DNA from: Myxococcales bacterium
GTDB taxonomy: Bacteria > Myxococcota_A > UBA9160 > SZUA-336
DNA length: 57,606 nucleotides
Direction: 5' to 3'
Assembly: GCA_013215565.1 (NCBI GenBank)
Contig: JABSQV010000002.1
Coordinates: 1 to 57,606 of the forward strand
The notes under the pieces were generated by a model. It saw only the letters and a program-made list of their open reading frames with translations. It did not search any database and was not told where the DNA came from. This document shows, one piece after another, positions 40,911-48,945 of the stretch. Each line of letters begins with the position of its first letter. The stretch's first letter is position 1. A program made the translations under genes and the position numbers.

Positions 40911-42140
40911 CTAGCCTCCCGCCATCAGCTTCTCTGCGCGGGCACGCTGGAAGGTGATGCAGGTCGAATCGGCCGGGATCTCGTCGAGCGGGTTCGCGAC
41001 CAGCGAGGGCGTGATCGCGGCCTTCTCCGCCGCCGGGCGCAGCCGCTCCAGGTCGAAGCCGTAAAGCGCGGCAGCATTCTCACCTAGCATCATTCGCACC
41101 TCCCGCTCCTCGAGGTCCGAGAAGGCGAAGCGCATGTTCTCGCGAGAGTAGGGGTAGCAGCCCTCGTAATGCGGGTAGTCGTTGCCCCACAGGACCTTTT
41201 CTACGCCGACGACGTCGCGTCCCTTGATGTCCGCCGGCGATGGAAAGCTCGCACCGTACCAGCAGTTGCGCCGGGCGTAGAAGCTCGGGAGTTCTTCGAG
41301 CGCCGGATCCTTCGAGGTATCGATCTCGCCGATCGCGCCCATTTTCCAGGCGAGATACATCGCGTCCATGCCCCGCATCAGCTTCGGCGCCCACGCGGCT
41401 CCGGACTCGGTCAGGATGTAGCGGAGCTTTGGAAAGCGCTCGAAGACCCCGCCCATGATCAGGTGCGTATAGCCACGCTGCACGAAGAACGACATCTCCA
41501 TCGCCCAGAGCGCCTTCGACCCCTGCCCCTCGCAGTACTCGGGGGAACCCTGTCCCGAGTGCTGATTCATCACCAGGTTCTGATCCTGGATCGCGGCCCA
41601 GAGGCGATCGTAGTCCGGGTGATTCAGGGGCTTGAGATGAACCTCCGACGGCGACGGCAACGGGAGCAATACGCCACCGCGAAGGCCGTTGCGGGCGATC
41701 CACTCCACGTCCTCGATCGCGTCGTCGATGTCATTCAGATGGATCAGCCCGATCCCGGCGCGCCGCTCCTCCGCTTCGGAACAGAACTCCGACAGCCAGC
41801 GGTTGTGTGCGAGCGTTCCGGCCCGACAGCGCAAATACTCATCCGGAGAAGGCGGCGGCGCCACGTGGAAGGCCCGGTCGTAGAACGGTGGAACCGTGTT
41901 CGGAAAGATCACCTCAGCCACGACGCCGTCGGCCTCGAGGTCCGCACGCCGCTGGCCCGAGTCCCAATTCTTGGACTTTCTGCTGCCCACGTGTTTGCGC
42001 GAAGGGTTGCGATAGCTGCCTCGCCACGCATCGAAGTCCGGGCGCCAGGCAGGGTCGAGGTATTCGCGATAGGCGTCGACCGCCGCCCCCGCGTGGGTAT
42101 CCGCCGTAATGACGATGTAGGGGTTGTCGTGCAGGCTCAT
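40911..42140 (-). CDS. Amidohydrolase family protein (amidohydrolase_2)
   Basis: A 409-residue TIM-barrel metal hydrolase of the ACMSD/2-hydroxy acid decarboxylase type. VITADTHAGAAVDAYREYL at the N-terminus provides the first metal residues (the typical DxHxH is changed to DTHAG), then MNQHSGQG gives a histidine and LWGNDYPHYEGCYP the late aspartate. It starts 13 bp after the nitronate monooxygenase stop, so the two form an operon. Long and rather specific, it may decarboxylate or hydrolyse an aromatic or steroid-derived ring-cleavage product. Substrate unknown. Confidence 0.83.
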   Translation of the reverse strand: MSLHDNPYIVITADTHAGAAVDAYREYLDPAWRPDFDAWRGSYRNPSRKHVGSRKSKNWDSGQRRADLEADGVVAEVIFPNTVPPFYDRAFHVAPPPSPDEYLRCRAGTLAHNRWLSEFCSEAEERRAGIGLIHLNDIDDAIEDVEWIARNGLRGGVLLPLPSPSEVHLKPLNHPDYDRLWAAIQDQNLVMNQHSGQGSPEYCEGQGSKALWAMEMSFFVQRGYTHLIMGGVFERFPKLRYILTESGAAWAPKLMRGMDAMYLAWKMGAIGEIDTSKDPALEELPSFYARRNCWYGASFPSPADIKGRDVVGVEKVLWGNDYPHYEGCYPYSRENMRFAFSDLEEREVRMMLGENAAALYGFDLERLRPAAEKAAITPSLVANPLDEIPADSTCITFQRARAEKLMAGG

Positions 42141-42153
42141 CGTTCCACGTAGC

Positions 42154-43278
42154 TCACTCGGGCTGCAGACCGTTCAGCCGCTCGAGGGTATCGAGATAGC
42201 CTTCGACCAGCTCCATGATCACTTCTCGAGAAGAACGCACCTCGTTCATCATGCCGACGACCTGGCCCACGGGGTTGAAGGCGACCGCCTGCGCCTGCGG
42301 GGACGACGCATAGCGGCTCGTCCGCACGATGGCATCCATCGTGACCATGTTCTGGAGCGGCATGCCGAGGGGGTCCGGGGTGTCATCGCGGGCCCAGGCA
42401 TCGGTCCAGTCGTTCTTGAGCATGCGGCACGGCTTCCCGGTGAACGACCGGGAGCGCACCGTGTCCTGGCTCGTCGCCTGGAGATAGGAATCCATCTGCG
42501 CGGGCGGGCACTCGGCCTCCTGGACAGTCAACCACAGTGAGCCCGTCCACACGCCCTGCGCGCCGATCGCGAGCGCGGCCGCCACCTGCGCGCCGGTCCC
42601 GATCCCGCCGGCCGCGAGCACGGGAACCGGCGACACCGCCTGGATGATCTGCGGCCAGAGCACAAGGCTTCCGATGTCGCCGGTGTGGCCGCCCCCCTCG
42701 GTTCCCTGCGCGATGATGAAGTCGAGGCCGGCCTGCTTGTGCTGCAGCGCCTGATGCACCTTGCCGCACAGCGCGCCCACCACGCGCCCGCTCTGCTTCA
42801 CGCGCTCCACCACTTCGGGCGGAGGGGTGCCGAGTGCGTTCGCGATCATCCCGACCTGCTCGTGCCCGAGCGCCACATCGAGCTGCGGGGTCGCGGTGGC
42901 GAGGCTCATCCCGAGCAACTCGTGATGGGCCTCCTCGGGTGGAACCTCCGGCACCCCGTGATCGGCCAGCAGCTTGGCCGCAAACTCCCGGTGCTGGAGC
43001 GGAATCGCAGCCCGGAGCTGCTCCTCGAGCTTCTCGGGATCGAGTTCATCCATCCCCTCGTACTTCTGGGGAATCACGAGATCGACGCCGTACGGCCGGT
43101 CGCCGACGTGTTCGTCGATCCAGTTACACTCGATCTCGAGTTGCTCGGGCGAGAAGCCCACGGCGCCGAGCACTCCGAAACCTCCGGCCTTGGACACGGC
43201 GGCCACCACATCACGGCAGTGCGTGAACGCGAAGATCGGGAACTCGATCCCGAGCTTGCGACAGAATTCGGTCTGCAT
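42154..43278 (-). CDS. Nitronate monooxygenase / 2-nitropropane dioxygenase-like FMN enzyme
   Basis: A 374-residue FMN TIM barrel. The start FCRKLGIEFPIFAF and SKAGGFGVLGAVGFSPEQL are family hallmarks, AQGTEGGGHTG (190-200) holds the presumed catalytic His198, and AAGGIGTGAQVAAALAIGAQGVWTGSLWL is the FMN phosphate site. ATG 43278 is selected because AGGAG lies just upstream; ATG 43299 is in frame but poorly supported. Many such proteins are annotated as nitronate monooxygenases though their real substrates are lipids or 2-enoyl thioesters. Co-transcribed with the amidohydrolase. Confidence 0.86.
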   Translation of the reverse strand: MQTEFCRKLGIEFPIFAFTHCRDVVAAVSKAGGFGVLGAVGFSPEQLEIECNWIDEHVGDRPYGVDLVIPQKYEGMDELDPEKLEEQLRAAIPLQHREFAAKLLADHGVPEVPPEEAHHELLGMSLATATPQLDVALGHEQVGMIANALGTPPPEVVERVKQSGRVVGALCGKVHQALQHKQAGLDFIIAQGTEGGGHTGDIGSLVLWPQIIQAVSPVPVLAAGGIGTGAQVAAALAIGAQGVWTGSLWLTVQEAECPPAQMDSYLQATSQDTVRSRSFTGKPCRMLKNDWTDAWARDDTPDPLGMPLQNMVTMDAIVRTSRYASSPQAQAVAFNPVGQVVGMMNEVRSSREVIMELVEGYLDTLERLNGLQPE

Positions 43279-43319
43279 CCGGAACTCCTGACGGCTCATG
43301 CAAGGCGCTGGAAGCGGAA

Positions 43320-43325
43320 AGGATA
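43320..43325 (-). promoter_or_regulatory. Candidate -10 box of the nitronate monooxygenase/amidohydrolase operon
   Basis: TATCCT on the minus strand; a leader of about 35 nt then contains the AGGAG site before ATG 43278. Confidence 0.3.
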
Positions 43326-43396
43326 CCACCGCGCACACGCCCCCGAAACATACACGCGCCCGCCGCTGCGAATCTGCTGCTACCATTGGAGTTCGG

Positions 43397-43840
43397 ATGC
43401 CGATTAGCGACGACGTCAGCTCGCAGATGAAGGACGCCCTCCGAGCCCGAGAGTCCGAACGGCTCATGGCGCTCCGGAATATCCGGGCGGCGCTCCTGGT
43501 TGAAATGAAAAAGGACAACTCGACCTCGCTCCCGGACGAGGCCTCCATCGTCGTGCTGCGGCGGCTGGAGAAACAGCGCCGCGAGAGCATCGAGGCCTAC
43601 GACCAGGCGGGCCGCGACGAGCAGGCGGCCCTGGAGCGCAGCGAACTCGAGCTGATCCGCTCCTTCCTGCCCGAACTCGCGGGAGAAGCCCAGACCCGCA
43701 GCTGGGTCGAGGCGGCGATCGCCGAAACCGGGGCTTCCAGCCCCAGGGACCTCGGCCGCGTGATGGGGGCAGTGATGAAGGCCCACCGCGACGTGGTGGA
43801 TGGAAACCTCGCACGCAAGCTGGCCTCGGAACTCCTGTAG
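43397..43840 (+). CDS. GatB/YqeY domain protein
   Basis: A 147-residue protein with the YqeY fold that is also the tail domain of GatB. MPISDDVSSQMKDALRARESERLMALRNIRAAL and the C-terminal DLGRVMGAVMKAHRDVVDGNLARKLASELL are diagnostic. A role in tRNA-dependent amidation is inferred from the domain only; no gatA, gatB or gatC is here. TACCAT lies 10 nt upstream of ATG 43397, so the leader is at most a few nucleotides. Confidence 0.9.
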   Translation: MPISDDVSSQMKDALRARESERLMALRNIRAALLVEMKKDNSTSLPDEASIVVLRRLEKQRRESIEAYDQAGRDEQAALERSELELIRSFLPELAGEAQTRSWVEAAIAETGASSPRDLGRVMGAVMKAHRDVVDGNLARKLASELL

Positions 43841-43856
43841 GGCCGCGCCGCGGCCC
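43840..43856. terminator. Hairpin between convergent genes
   Basis: GGGCCGC-GCC-GCGGCCC forms a 7-bp GC stem between the stop of the GatB/YqeY gene and the stop of the two-domain protein. No U-tract is present. Confidence 0.35.
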
Positions 43857-43861
43857 GCCGT

Positions 43862-45148
43862 CTACCGGCGGAGCGGGCGCCGCTGCTCGAGTTCGAAGCT
43901 GGCACCGCGGCTCAAGCGCGCGAGCGCGAGCTCCGGCGGGGCGGGCTGGGGCTCGGAGCCTCGATCGATGATCACCTCCCAGGCGAGCCCAGCCCGGCTT
44001 TCCAGCGGGTGACAGCGCGCGTGTGGGTTCACGGCGCACGCGATCGCGTCGAGGGCCGGATGCGGCGCGCGCGCGAGACCTGCGAGCCAGGAATAGTCGT
44101 CTGCCTCCTCGAAGGCCGGACAGTCCCCGACCGAGATCCGGGCCGCTTCGGGGCCGGTGAGTTCCACCCGGAAGTCCACGTAGCTGCGCGGATAGAAGTG
44201 CGGGTGGAGCTGAAACAGCTTGGCGATCGCGTCGATACCGTCCCCCTCGATCGCGAACGCGCGCGCGAGACGCTCTGCGGCCAGCGCCGCAATCCCGGTC
44301 CACTGCTTGCGTCCAATCTCGCCCGCCGCCGCGTCGCCGTGTCGCTGTGCGATGCGGAGCATGAACGCCCGCGCCAGCAGGTGCAGCTGGACGGCTGCCT
44401 CCTGCCCCACTGCGAGCAGCGCACGCTGGCAGAGGTCCTCGAGCTGAAATCCTGGGTCGAAGGGACCCGAGTAATCGGCCCAGCCGCCCGGCTCTAAGCT
44501 CTCATCCGGGAGTTCGATCGGAATCGATGCGAGCTTGGAAGCGCGCACGATCGGCAGATTCGGATGCTGCGTGTAGGGGACACTCTCCTCATCGATGAAG
44601 ACCGACCAACGACAATGCGGAGTGCGATCCGCGGGGTTGCGGGGCGGGCGGTGGATCGGACGCATCTTCATTCGCGGGTTCGTGGCAGCCGCGGTCGCAT
44701 CGAAGGTGGGGTCTTCGATGTTGTGACACATAAGCTTGACCTGCTTCTCGCCAAACGGCTCCACATCGAGCAGCGCACCGCAGTGGGGAAGCCAGAACTC
44801 TCCGTACTCGGGGCTGTCGAGCCGAAACTGGAAGTCCATGAATTGCGGCGGCGCACCGATTTCGAGCTGAAGGTTCTTGAACACCGTGCCGACGTCGTGG
44901 CCTTCGAAGCCGAGCGCGCGTTGCATGCGCCGGGAGTAGATCGGGCTCGCGCCCATCCACTCGTCGATCGAAAGCTCAAGCAGTGCCTCTCTCCCGAAGC
45001 TCTGGATCGCGAGCGGCAGACCCACACGGTCCTGCAGGTGGCCGATCAGCAGGTACTCGCGGCCAAGATGACAGAGCGCCTGGCGCGAGAAGTCGGCGAG
45101 CCCCAGGTCGGGGTCGAACGGACCCGAATAATCGTTTCGCAGGCTCAT
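43862..45148 (-). CDS. Internally duplicated protein of unknown function, coupled to CYP51
   Basis: A 428-residue soluble protein made of two related halves. Both begin DYSGPFDP (residues 7-14 and 225-232), followed by a helical part (LADFSRQALCHLGREYLL; LEDLCQRALLAVGQEAAV) and a region ending in AATNPRMKMRPIHRPPR or ACAVNPHARCHPLESR. Half one has Cys123, Cys141-His142 and Cys179; half two has Cys343, Cys371 and Cys379-His380. The layout recalls thiol-dependent hydrolase families (L-2-amino-thiazoline-4-carboxylate hydrolase-like or DUF6125-like), but I cannot assign it firmly. ATG 45148 overlaps the CYP51 stop (ATGA), so both are made together. Confidence 0.7.
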   Translation of the reverse strand: MSLRNDYSGPFDPDLGLADFSRQALCHLGREYLLIGHLQDRVGLPLAIQSFGREALLELSIDEWMGASPIYSRRMQRALGFEGHDVGTVFKNLQLEIGAPPQFMDFQFRLDSPEYGEFWLPHCGALLDVEPFGEKQVKLMCHNIEDPTFDATAAATNPRMKMRPIHRPPRNPADRTPHCRWSVFIDEESVPYTQHPNLPIVRASKLASIPIELPDESLEPGGWADYSGPFDPGFQLEDLCQRALLAVGQEAAVQLHLLARAFMLRIAQRHGDAAAGEIGRKQWTGIAALAAERLARAFAIEGDGIDAIAKLFQLHPHFYPRSYVDFRVELTGPEAARISVGDCPAFEEADDYSWLAGLARAPHPALDAIACAVNPHARCHPLESRAGLAWEVIIDRGSEPQPAPPELALARLSRGASFELEQRRPLRR

Positions 45149-46824
45149 CCGGGCTCGCTGACCGGGCTGGGCTTGCGCGAACTCTGCTCCTCGATCCAGA
45201 GCGCGCGCGTCGGACACTGCCGGACCGCCCGATCCACGGCCTCGCGAAACTCGGCGGGCGGGGCATCCACGAGCAGCCGCACCTTGTGTTCCGCAGGCTC
45301 GAGTTCGAACACCCCGGGTGCCTCCGCGACGCACGCTGCGTGTCCCTGGCACAGGTCGCGGTCGACGCAGATCCGAAATCCGCCCGCTGCCACCCGGGCC
45401 GAACGCGCAACGGCGGTGCTCACGGACGCGCGTTCCGCCAGACGCCGGCGGTAACGTACCCGGGAGGGCTTCCGGATCTGCACGACCATCTTCGAGTGGT
45501 CGTTCCGATAGCTCTCGGACGGCTGAGCCAGCTCGAATTCGTAGTGGCGCAGCAGGTCGCTGAAGATCGCCTTCAGCTGCATCAGCGCAAACGCCGACCC
45601 CACACAGCGGTGGCGGCCCGCCCCGAACGGAATCCACGCAAAGAGCTGGCGATCCTCTGCCCGCTCTTCGTCGTAGCGGCCTGGGTCGTAGCGGTCGGGC
45701 TCGGCGAAGCACTCGGGCATGCGGTTCGAGACCGCGGGCGAGACACCGACCAGTTTTCCGGCCGGCACCGTCCACTCCTTGTAGTGGAAGTCGAAGACCA
45801 CCTTGCGCATCAGCAGAATCAGCGGCGGGTGGAGGCGCAGCGCCTCCTGGATCGCGTGCTCGAGCCGCGGAATTTCGCGAAGCGCCTGGTAGCTGACCTC
45901 GCGCCCATCCGCGAAGAGTCGATCGAGTTCTTCCACCACGCCGCGAAGCACCGCGGGGTGCTTGAGTAGCTCGATCAGGGTCCAGGCTGCGGTGCCCGAC
46001 GTGGTGTGGTGGCCCGCGAACATCATCGAAATGAACATGCCCGTGATCTGGTCGATCGGGTAGCGGGGCGTCCCGTCTTCGTTGCGGAGGTCGAGCAGGA
46101 TGTCGAAGAGCTCGCGCGTTGAGTCCGGGTCCTGTCTGCGGCGCGTGAACACCCCGTCGAGCAGTTCCACGAGGCGGCGTCGGGCGCGGTCGCGCGCACG
46201 AAATACCGGAAGCGGCAGGTTCGGGTTCACGTAGGCGAGCGCGTCGGTGCCCTTCTCGAGTTCATAGAAAGTCCGGAAGTATTCGGGCGTCAACTCCTCG
46301 CGGAACTCCTTCCCGATCAGGCACGCGCTCGAGGTATAGATCGTGAGTTCGGAGAAGAAGTCGAGCAGGTCGACCTCGCCGGCATCGCCCAGGTTCCGGC
46401 GCATCCGGCGCACTTCGGCATCGATGGTCTCGGCGTGACCCTTCATGAAGTCGGCTCGCAGCGATTGGTTGCGAAGCGCCTGCTGGCGCTGCGCGGGCGA
46501 CGCGTCGAAGACCACGCCCCGGCCGAACACCGGCGTCATGAACGGGTAGGCGGCGGCCTGATCGAGCTGGTCGTCGCTCCCGCGGAAAAAAGCCTCCTGG
46601 GCCTCCTCGCCCATCAGCATGACCACCCGGTTGCCCGCAAAGTTCAGCTCGCCGACCTCGCCGAGTTCGTCGCGGACGCGCTGAAACAGCTCGATCGGGC
46701 GCCTGCGCAACTCGAGCAGGTGGCCCAGCAAGGGCCAGGCCCCCGAGAGCTCGGGCGGCGCCCTTCCGCCGGTATGCGCCGCGCCAGAAGCGGCTCCTGA
46801 TTTCGATTCGAACGCGGTGCTCAA
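45145..46824 (-). CDS. cyp51: Sterol 14-alpha-demethylase (CYP51) fused to a 3Fe-4S ferredoxin
   Basis: A 559-residue fusion. Residues 1-460 are a P450 that follows mycobacterial CYP51 nearly block by block: AYPFMTPVFGRGVVFDASP (92-110), DLLDFFSELTIYTSSACLIG (152-171), the I-helix MFISMMFAGHHTTSGTA (263-279), ExxR Glu327-Arg330, and the haem loop FGAGRHRC with Cys407. After an Ala-rich linker a ferredoxin domain has Cys492-x5-Cys498 and Cys537-Pro, the pattern of a 3Fe-4S cluster. This architecture is known from Methylococcus CYP51FX and implies sterol demethylation with a built-in electron donor. TTG 46824 is the only reasonable start (GGAGAG upstream). A ferredoxin reductase is not nearby. 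Confidence 0.9.
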   Translation of the reverse strand: MSTAFESKSGAASGAAHTGGRAPPELSGAWPLLGHLLELRRRPIELFQRVRDELGEVGELNFAGNRVVMLMGEEAQEAFFRGSDDQLDQAAAYPFMTPVFGRGVVFDASPAQRQQALRNQSLRADFMKGHAETIDAEVRRMRRNLGDAGEVDLLDFFSELTIYTSSACLIGKEFREELTPEYFRTFYELEKGTDALAYVNPNLPLPVFRARDRARRRLVELLDGVFTRRRQDPDSTRELFDILLDLRNEDGTPRYPIDQITGMFISMMFAGHHTTSGTAAWTLIELLKHPAVLRGVVEELDRLFADGREVSYQALREIPRLEHAIQEALRLHPPLILLMRKVVFDFHYKEWTVPAGKLVGVSPAVSNRMPECFAEPDRYDPGRYDEERAEDRQLFAWIPFGAGRHRCVGSAFALMQLKAIFSDLLRHYEFELAQPSESYRNDHSKMVVQIRKPSRVRYRRRLAERASVSTAVARSARVAAGGFRICVDRDLCQGHAACVAEAPGVFELEPAEHKVRLLVDAPPAEFREAVDRAVRQCPTRALWIEEQSSRKPSPVSEPG

Positions 46825-46857
46825 GGCGTGCTCTCCATCTCACGCTAGGCGGCGAGA

Positions 46858-47235
46858 TCAGTAGGGTAGATCCTCCGGCCTGCGGCCGAGGTAGTCCGGT
46901 TCGGGCTCCCGCTCGAACTGCACGGCCGCGATCACCTCATCCCCCTGCAGCAGGGCCTTTGCCACGCGGTGCATGCCGTCCATCACTCTTCCGTCGACGC
47001 CCAGAATGATCGGGTAGGACAGGTCCACCTCGTGGATCAAGCGCATGTGTTCCAGGACCTTTCGACAGGTGGGCCGCTGCTTGACATCGTCGAACCAGTA
47101 GACCTCGTCGATCTCTCTGATCGAGTTCAGCGGCAGCGCGGTCGGCGTCAAGCCCTTCGAAAGCGCGATCAGCCTCTCGACGTCCCAGGCCATCAGTCCC
47201 TCGGCAGATGGCCAGAAATGATACTGCTTCCGCAC
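46858..47235 (-). CDS. Small ParB-fold protein upstream of CYP51
   Basis: A 125-residue protein consisting only of a ParB N-terminal-like fold. It starts with KQYHFWPSAEGLMAWDVERLIALSKGL, then LPLNSIREIDEVYWFD, PIILGVDGRVMDGMHRVAKALLQG (equivalent of the GRHR loop) and VQFEREPEPDY. There is no DNA-binding helix-turn-helix. GTG 47235 is chosen because TGG-TACATT lies 7 nt upstream. Its stop is 33 bp before the CYP51-ferredoxin start, so the three genes may be one operon. Role unknown; such stand-alone folds can be nucleotide-binding. Confidence 0.7.
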   Translation of the reverse strand: MRKQYHFWPSAEGLMAWDVERLIALSKGLTPTALPLNSIREIDEVYWFDDVKQRPTCRKVLEHMRLIHEVDLSYPIILGVDGRVMDGMHRVAKALLQGDEVIAAVQFEREPEPDYLGRRPEDLPY

Positions 47236-47242
47236 GGGATGC

Positions 47243-47248
47243 AATGTA
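47243..47248 (-). promoter_or_regulatory. Candidate -10 box of the ParB-fold/CYP51 operon (leaderless)
   Basis: TGG-TACATT on the minus strand, 7 nt before GTG 47235. Confidence 0.4.
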
Positions 47249-47375
47249 CCACCGAGGGGCGGATCGCCGTCTGTCGCGGGGCGCCTGGACCCGGCCGTCC
47301 CGCGGCCCGAACCCGGGCGCGTGCAAGGGCCGCCGCGGAGTTCCGGCCGCTCCCCGCACGGATCGACCTTCAAGC

Positions 47376-47381
47376 TATCAT
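47376..47381 (+). promoter_or_regulatory. Candidate -10 box of the enoyl-CoA hydratase gene
   Basis: GC-TATCAT, giving a leader of about 80 nt that ends with AAGGAG before ATG 47469. Confidence 0.3.
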
Positions 47382-47468
47382 GGGAGCGGAGACTTCCGAT
47401 CCCCAACGGCTCTCCCCCGAAGACCCTCCTGGCACCACAATCCGGGAAGGAACTGGAAGGAGCATCGA

Positions 47469-48269
47469 ATGGAAGAGCGAGTTCGCGTGGAAATGAAGGA
47501 CGGGATCGCCGACGTCCGAATGGTGCGGGGTAACAAGCTCAACGCGCTGGACCCCCCGATGTTCGCGGCCCTGGTCGAAACGGCGAACGCCCTTGCCGAC
47601 GATCTCAGCCTGCGCGCGGTGGTCCTCTCGGGTGAAGGCCGCGCATTCTGCGCAGGGCTCGACATGGCGACGATGTCGCGGGTCGGGGACACTCTCGGGA
47701 AACCCGCCTCGGCCCAAAATCGCAGCGCAGCCGATGCGGATCCCAGGCGAAACCCGGCATGGGTCTGGCAGTTGCTTCCGGTTCCCGTGATCGCGGCCGT
47801 ACATGGTGTGGCCTACGGCGCCGGCCTTCAGATCGCGATGGGCGCCGACATTCGGATCGTGGCACCGGACGCGCGGCTCTCGATCCGCGAGTCGCACTGG
47901 GGCCTGGTTCCCGATGTCGGCCTCACGCAGACCTTCCGCAACCTCGTCGGGGTCGACATCGCCAAGGAACTGACCTTTACGGGGCGCGTGATCTCGGGAT
48001 CCGAAGCCCGGGAGTTCCGACTCGCAACGCACGTCAGCGAAGACCCACACGGAGACGCAATGGCGCTCGCGCGCGAGATCGCGGGCCGCAGTCCCGATGC
48101 AGTGCGGGCATCCAAGAAGCTCTGGAACGAGGCGCTCTTCGGCAGCGTCGAAGAAGGCCTGGCCCTCGAGCGGAAGATCCAGCGAACGCTGGCCGGGCGC
48201 CCGAACCAGGTCGAGGCCGTGCGGGCCGGTCTCGAAAAGCGCGCGCCGAACTTTTCCGATCCGGAGTAG
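47469..48269 (+). CDS. Enoyl-CoA hydratase/isomerase family protein
   Basis: A 266-residue crotonase-fold enzyme. The oxyanion-hole segments SGEGRAFCAGLDMATM and VHGVAYGAGLQIAMGADIRI are clear, followed by LSIRESHWGLVPDVGLT. The second catalytic glutamate expected in a true hydratase is replaced by PDVG-type residues, so isomerase or hydrolase activity is possible. It acts on an acyl-CoA in beta-oxidation-like metabolism. ATG 47469 is fixed by AAGGAG. It diverges from the CYP51 operon and may be linked to lipid or sterol side-chain turnover, which is inference. Confidence 0.88.
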   Translation: MEERVRVEMKDGIADVRMVRGNKLNALDPPMFAALVETANALADDLSLRAVVLSGEGRAFCAGLDMATMSRVGDTLGKPASAQNRSAADADPRRNPAWVWQLLPVPVIAAVHGVAYGAGLQIAMGADIRIVAPDARLSIRESHWGLVPDVGLTQTFRNLVGVDIAKELTFTGRVISGSEAREFRLATHVSEDPHGDAMALAREIAGRSPDAVRASKKLWNEALFGSVEEGLALERKIQRTLAGRPNQVEAVRAGLEKRAPNFSDPE

Positions 48270-48306
48270 CTCCGGGGATCGAGATGCCGTGCGCTTTCCG
48301 GCGAGC

Positions 48307-48312
48307 TATGCT
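48307..48312 (+). promoter_or_regulatory. Candidate -10 box of the MOSC gene (leaderless)
   Basis: GC-TATGCT ends 6 nt before ATG 48319. The surrounding GCTATGCTCGGC is the same as before the M1 aminopeptidase at 1518. Confidence 0.45.
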
Positions 48313-48318
48313 CGGCAG

Positions 48319-48945
48319 ATGGGCGAACTTCAAAAGGAGGCCTACGGGCCACGGGGTGACCCGAACCGCCACCTCTCCCTCGATCAACTCGAGGCGGGAT
48401 TGCGCGCGCTTCCGGCGCCGGGACGGGGTCGCGGAAACCTCAAGCTGATCGTCAGGCGCCACCCCGACGGCGAGCGCGAGAAGTTGGAACAGGCGCGGCT
48501 CTCGCCCGAAGAAGGTGTGCCCGGGGACGGCTGGAATCGTCGGCCCCCTCGGGATCCAGAAGGCCAGCTGACCGTGATGCGCGCTGACCTCGCGAGCCTG
48601 ATCGCGAACGGCCAGGACCTGACCCTGTTTGGCGACAATCTCTTCGTCGAGTTGGACCTGAGTGCCGAGCATCTCCCGGCGGGGACGCGGATCCGGCTAG
48701 GGGAAGCGACCGTCGAGGCCTCGGCGCTCCCTCACGACGGCTGTTCCAAGTTCAAGGGTCGATTTGGGCAGGACGCACTGCGCTTCGTCCAGGCCCGGGA
48801 GACCCGTTGCGAGAACCGACGCGGCATCTACTGGAAGGTCGTCGACGCTGGAGAGGTCCGAGTCGGAGATCCCATCGAAATCCTTTCCCGCCCCGCCGGG
48901 GCACGGCCCATCGGCGCCAGCGCGCGTCCTGCGCCTAACCCGTAG
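48319..48945 (+). CDS. MOSC-domain protein
   Basis: A 208-residue protein with the MOSC beta-barrel: LKLIVRRHPDGEREKLEQARLSPEEGVPGDGW, the LTVMRADLASLIA strand, LFGDNLFVELDLSAEHLPAGTRIRLGEATVEAS, HDGCSKFKGRFGQDALRFV with the conserved Cys, and GIYWKVVDAGEVRVGDPIEIL. MOSC domains bind sulfur carried on a Cys or molybdenum cofactor and act in sulfur transfer or Moco-dependent reduction. Which applies is unknown, but cysH lies 7 kb away. Its 3' end overlaps that of lhr by 11 bp on the other strand. Confidence 0.82.
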   Translation: MGELQKEAYGPRGDPNRHLSLDQLEAGLRALPAPGRGRGNLKLIVRRHPDGEREKLEQARLSPEEGVPGDGWNRRPPRDPEGQLTVMRADLASLIANGQDLTLFGDNLFVELDLSAEHLPAGTRIRLGEATVEASALPHDGCSKFKGRFGQDALRFVQARETRCENRRGIYWKVVDAGEVRVGDPIEILSRPAGARPIGASARPAPNP

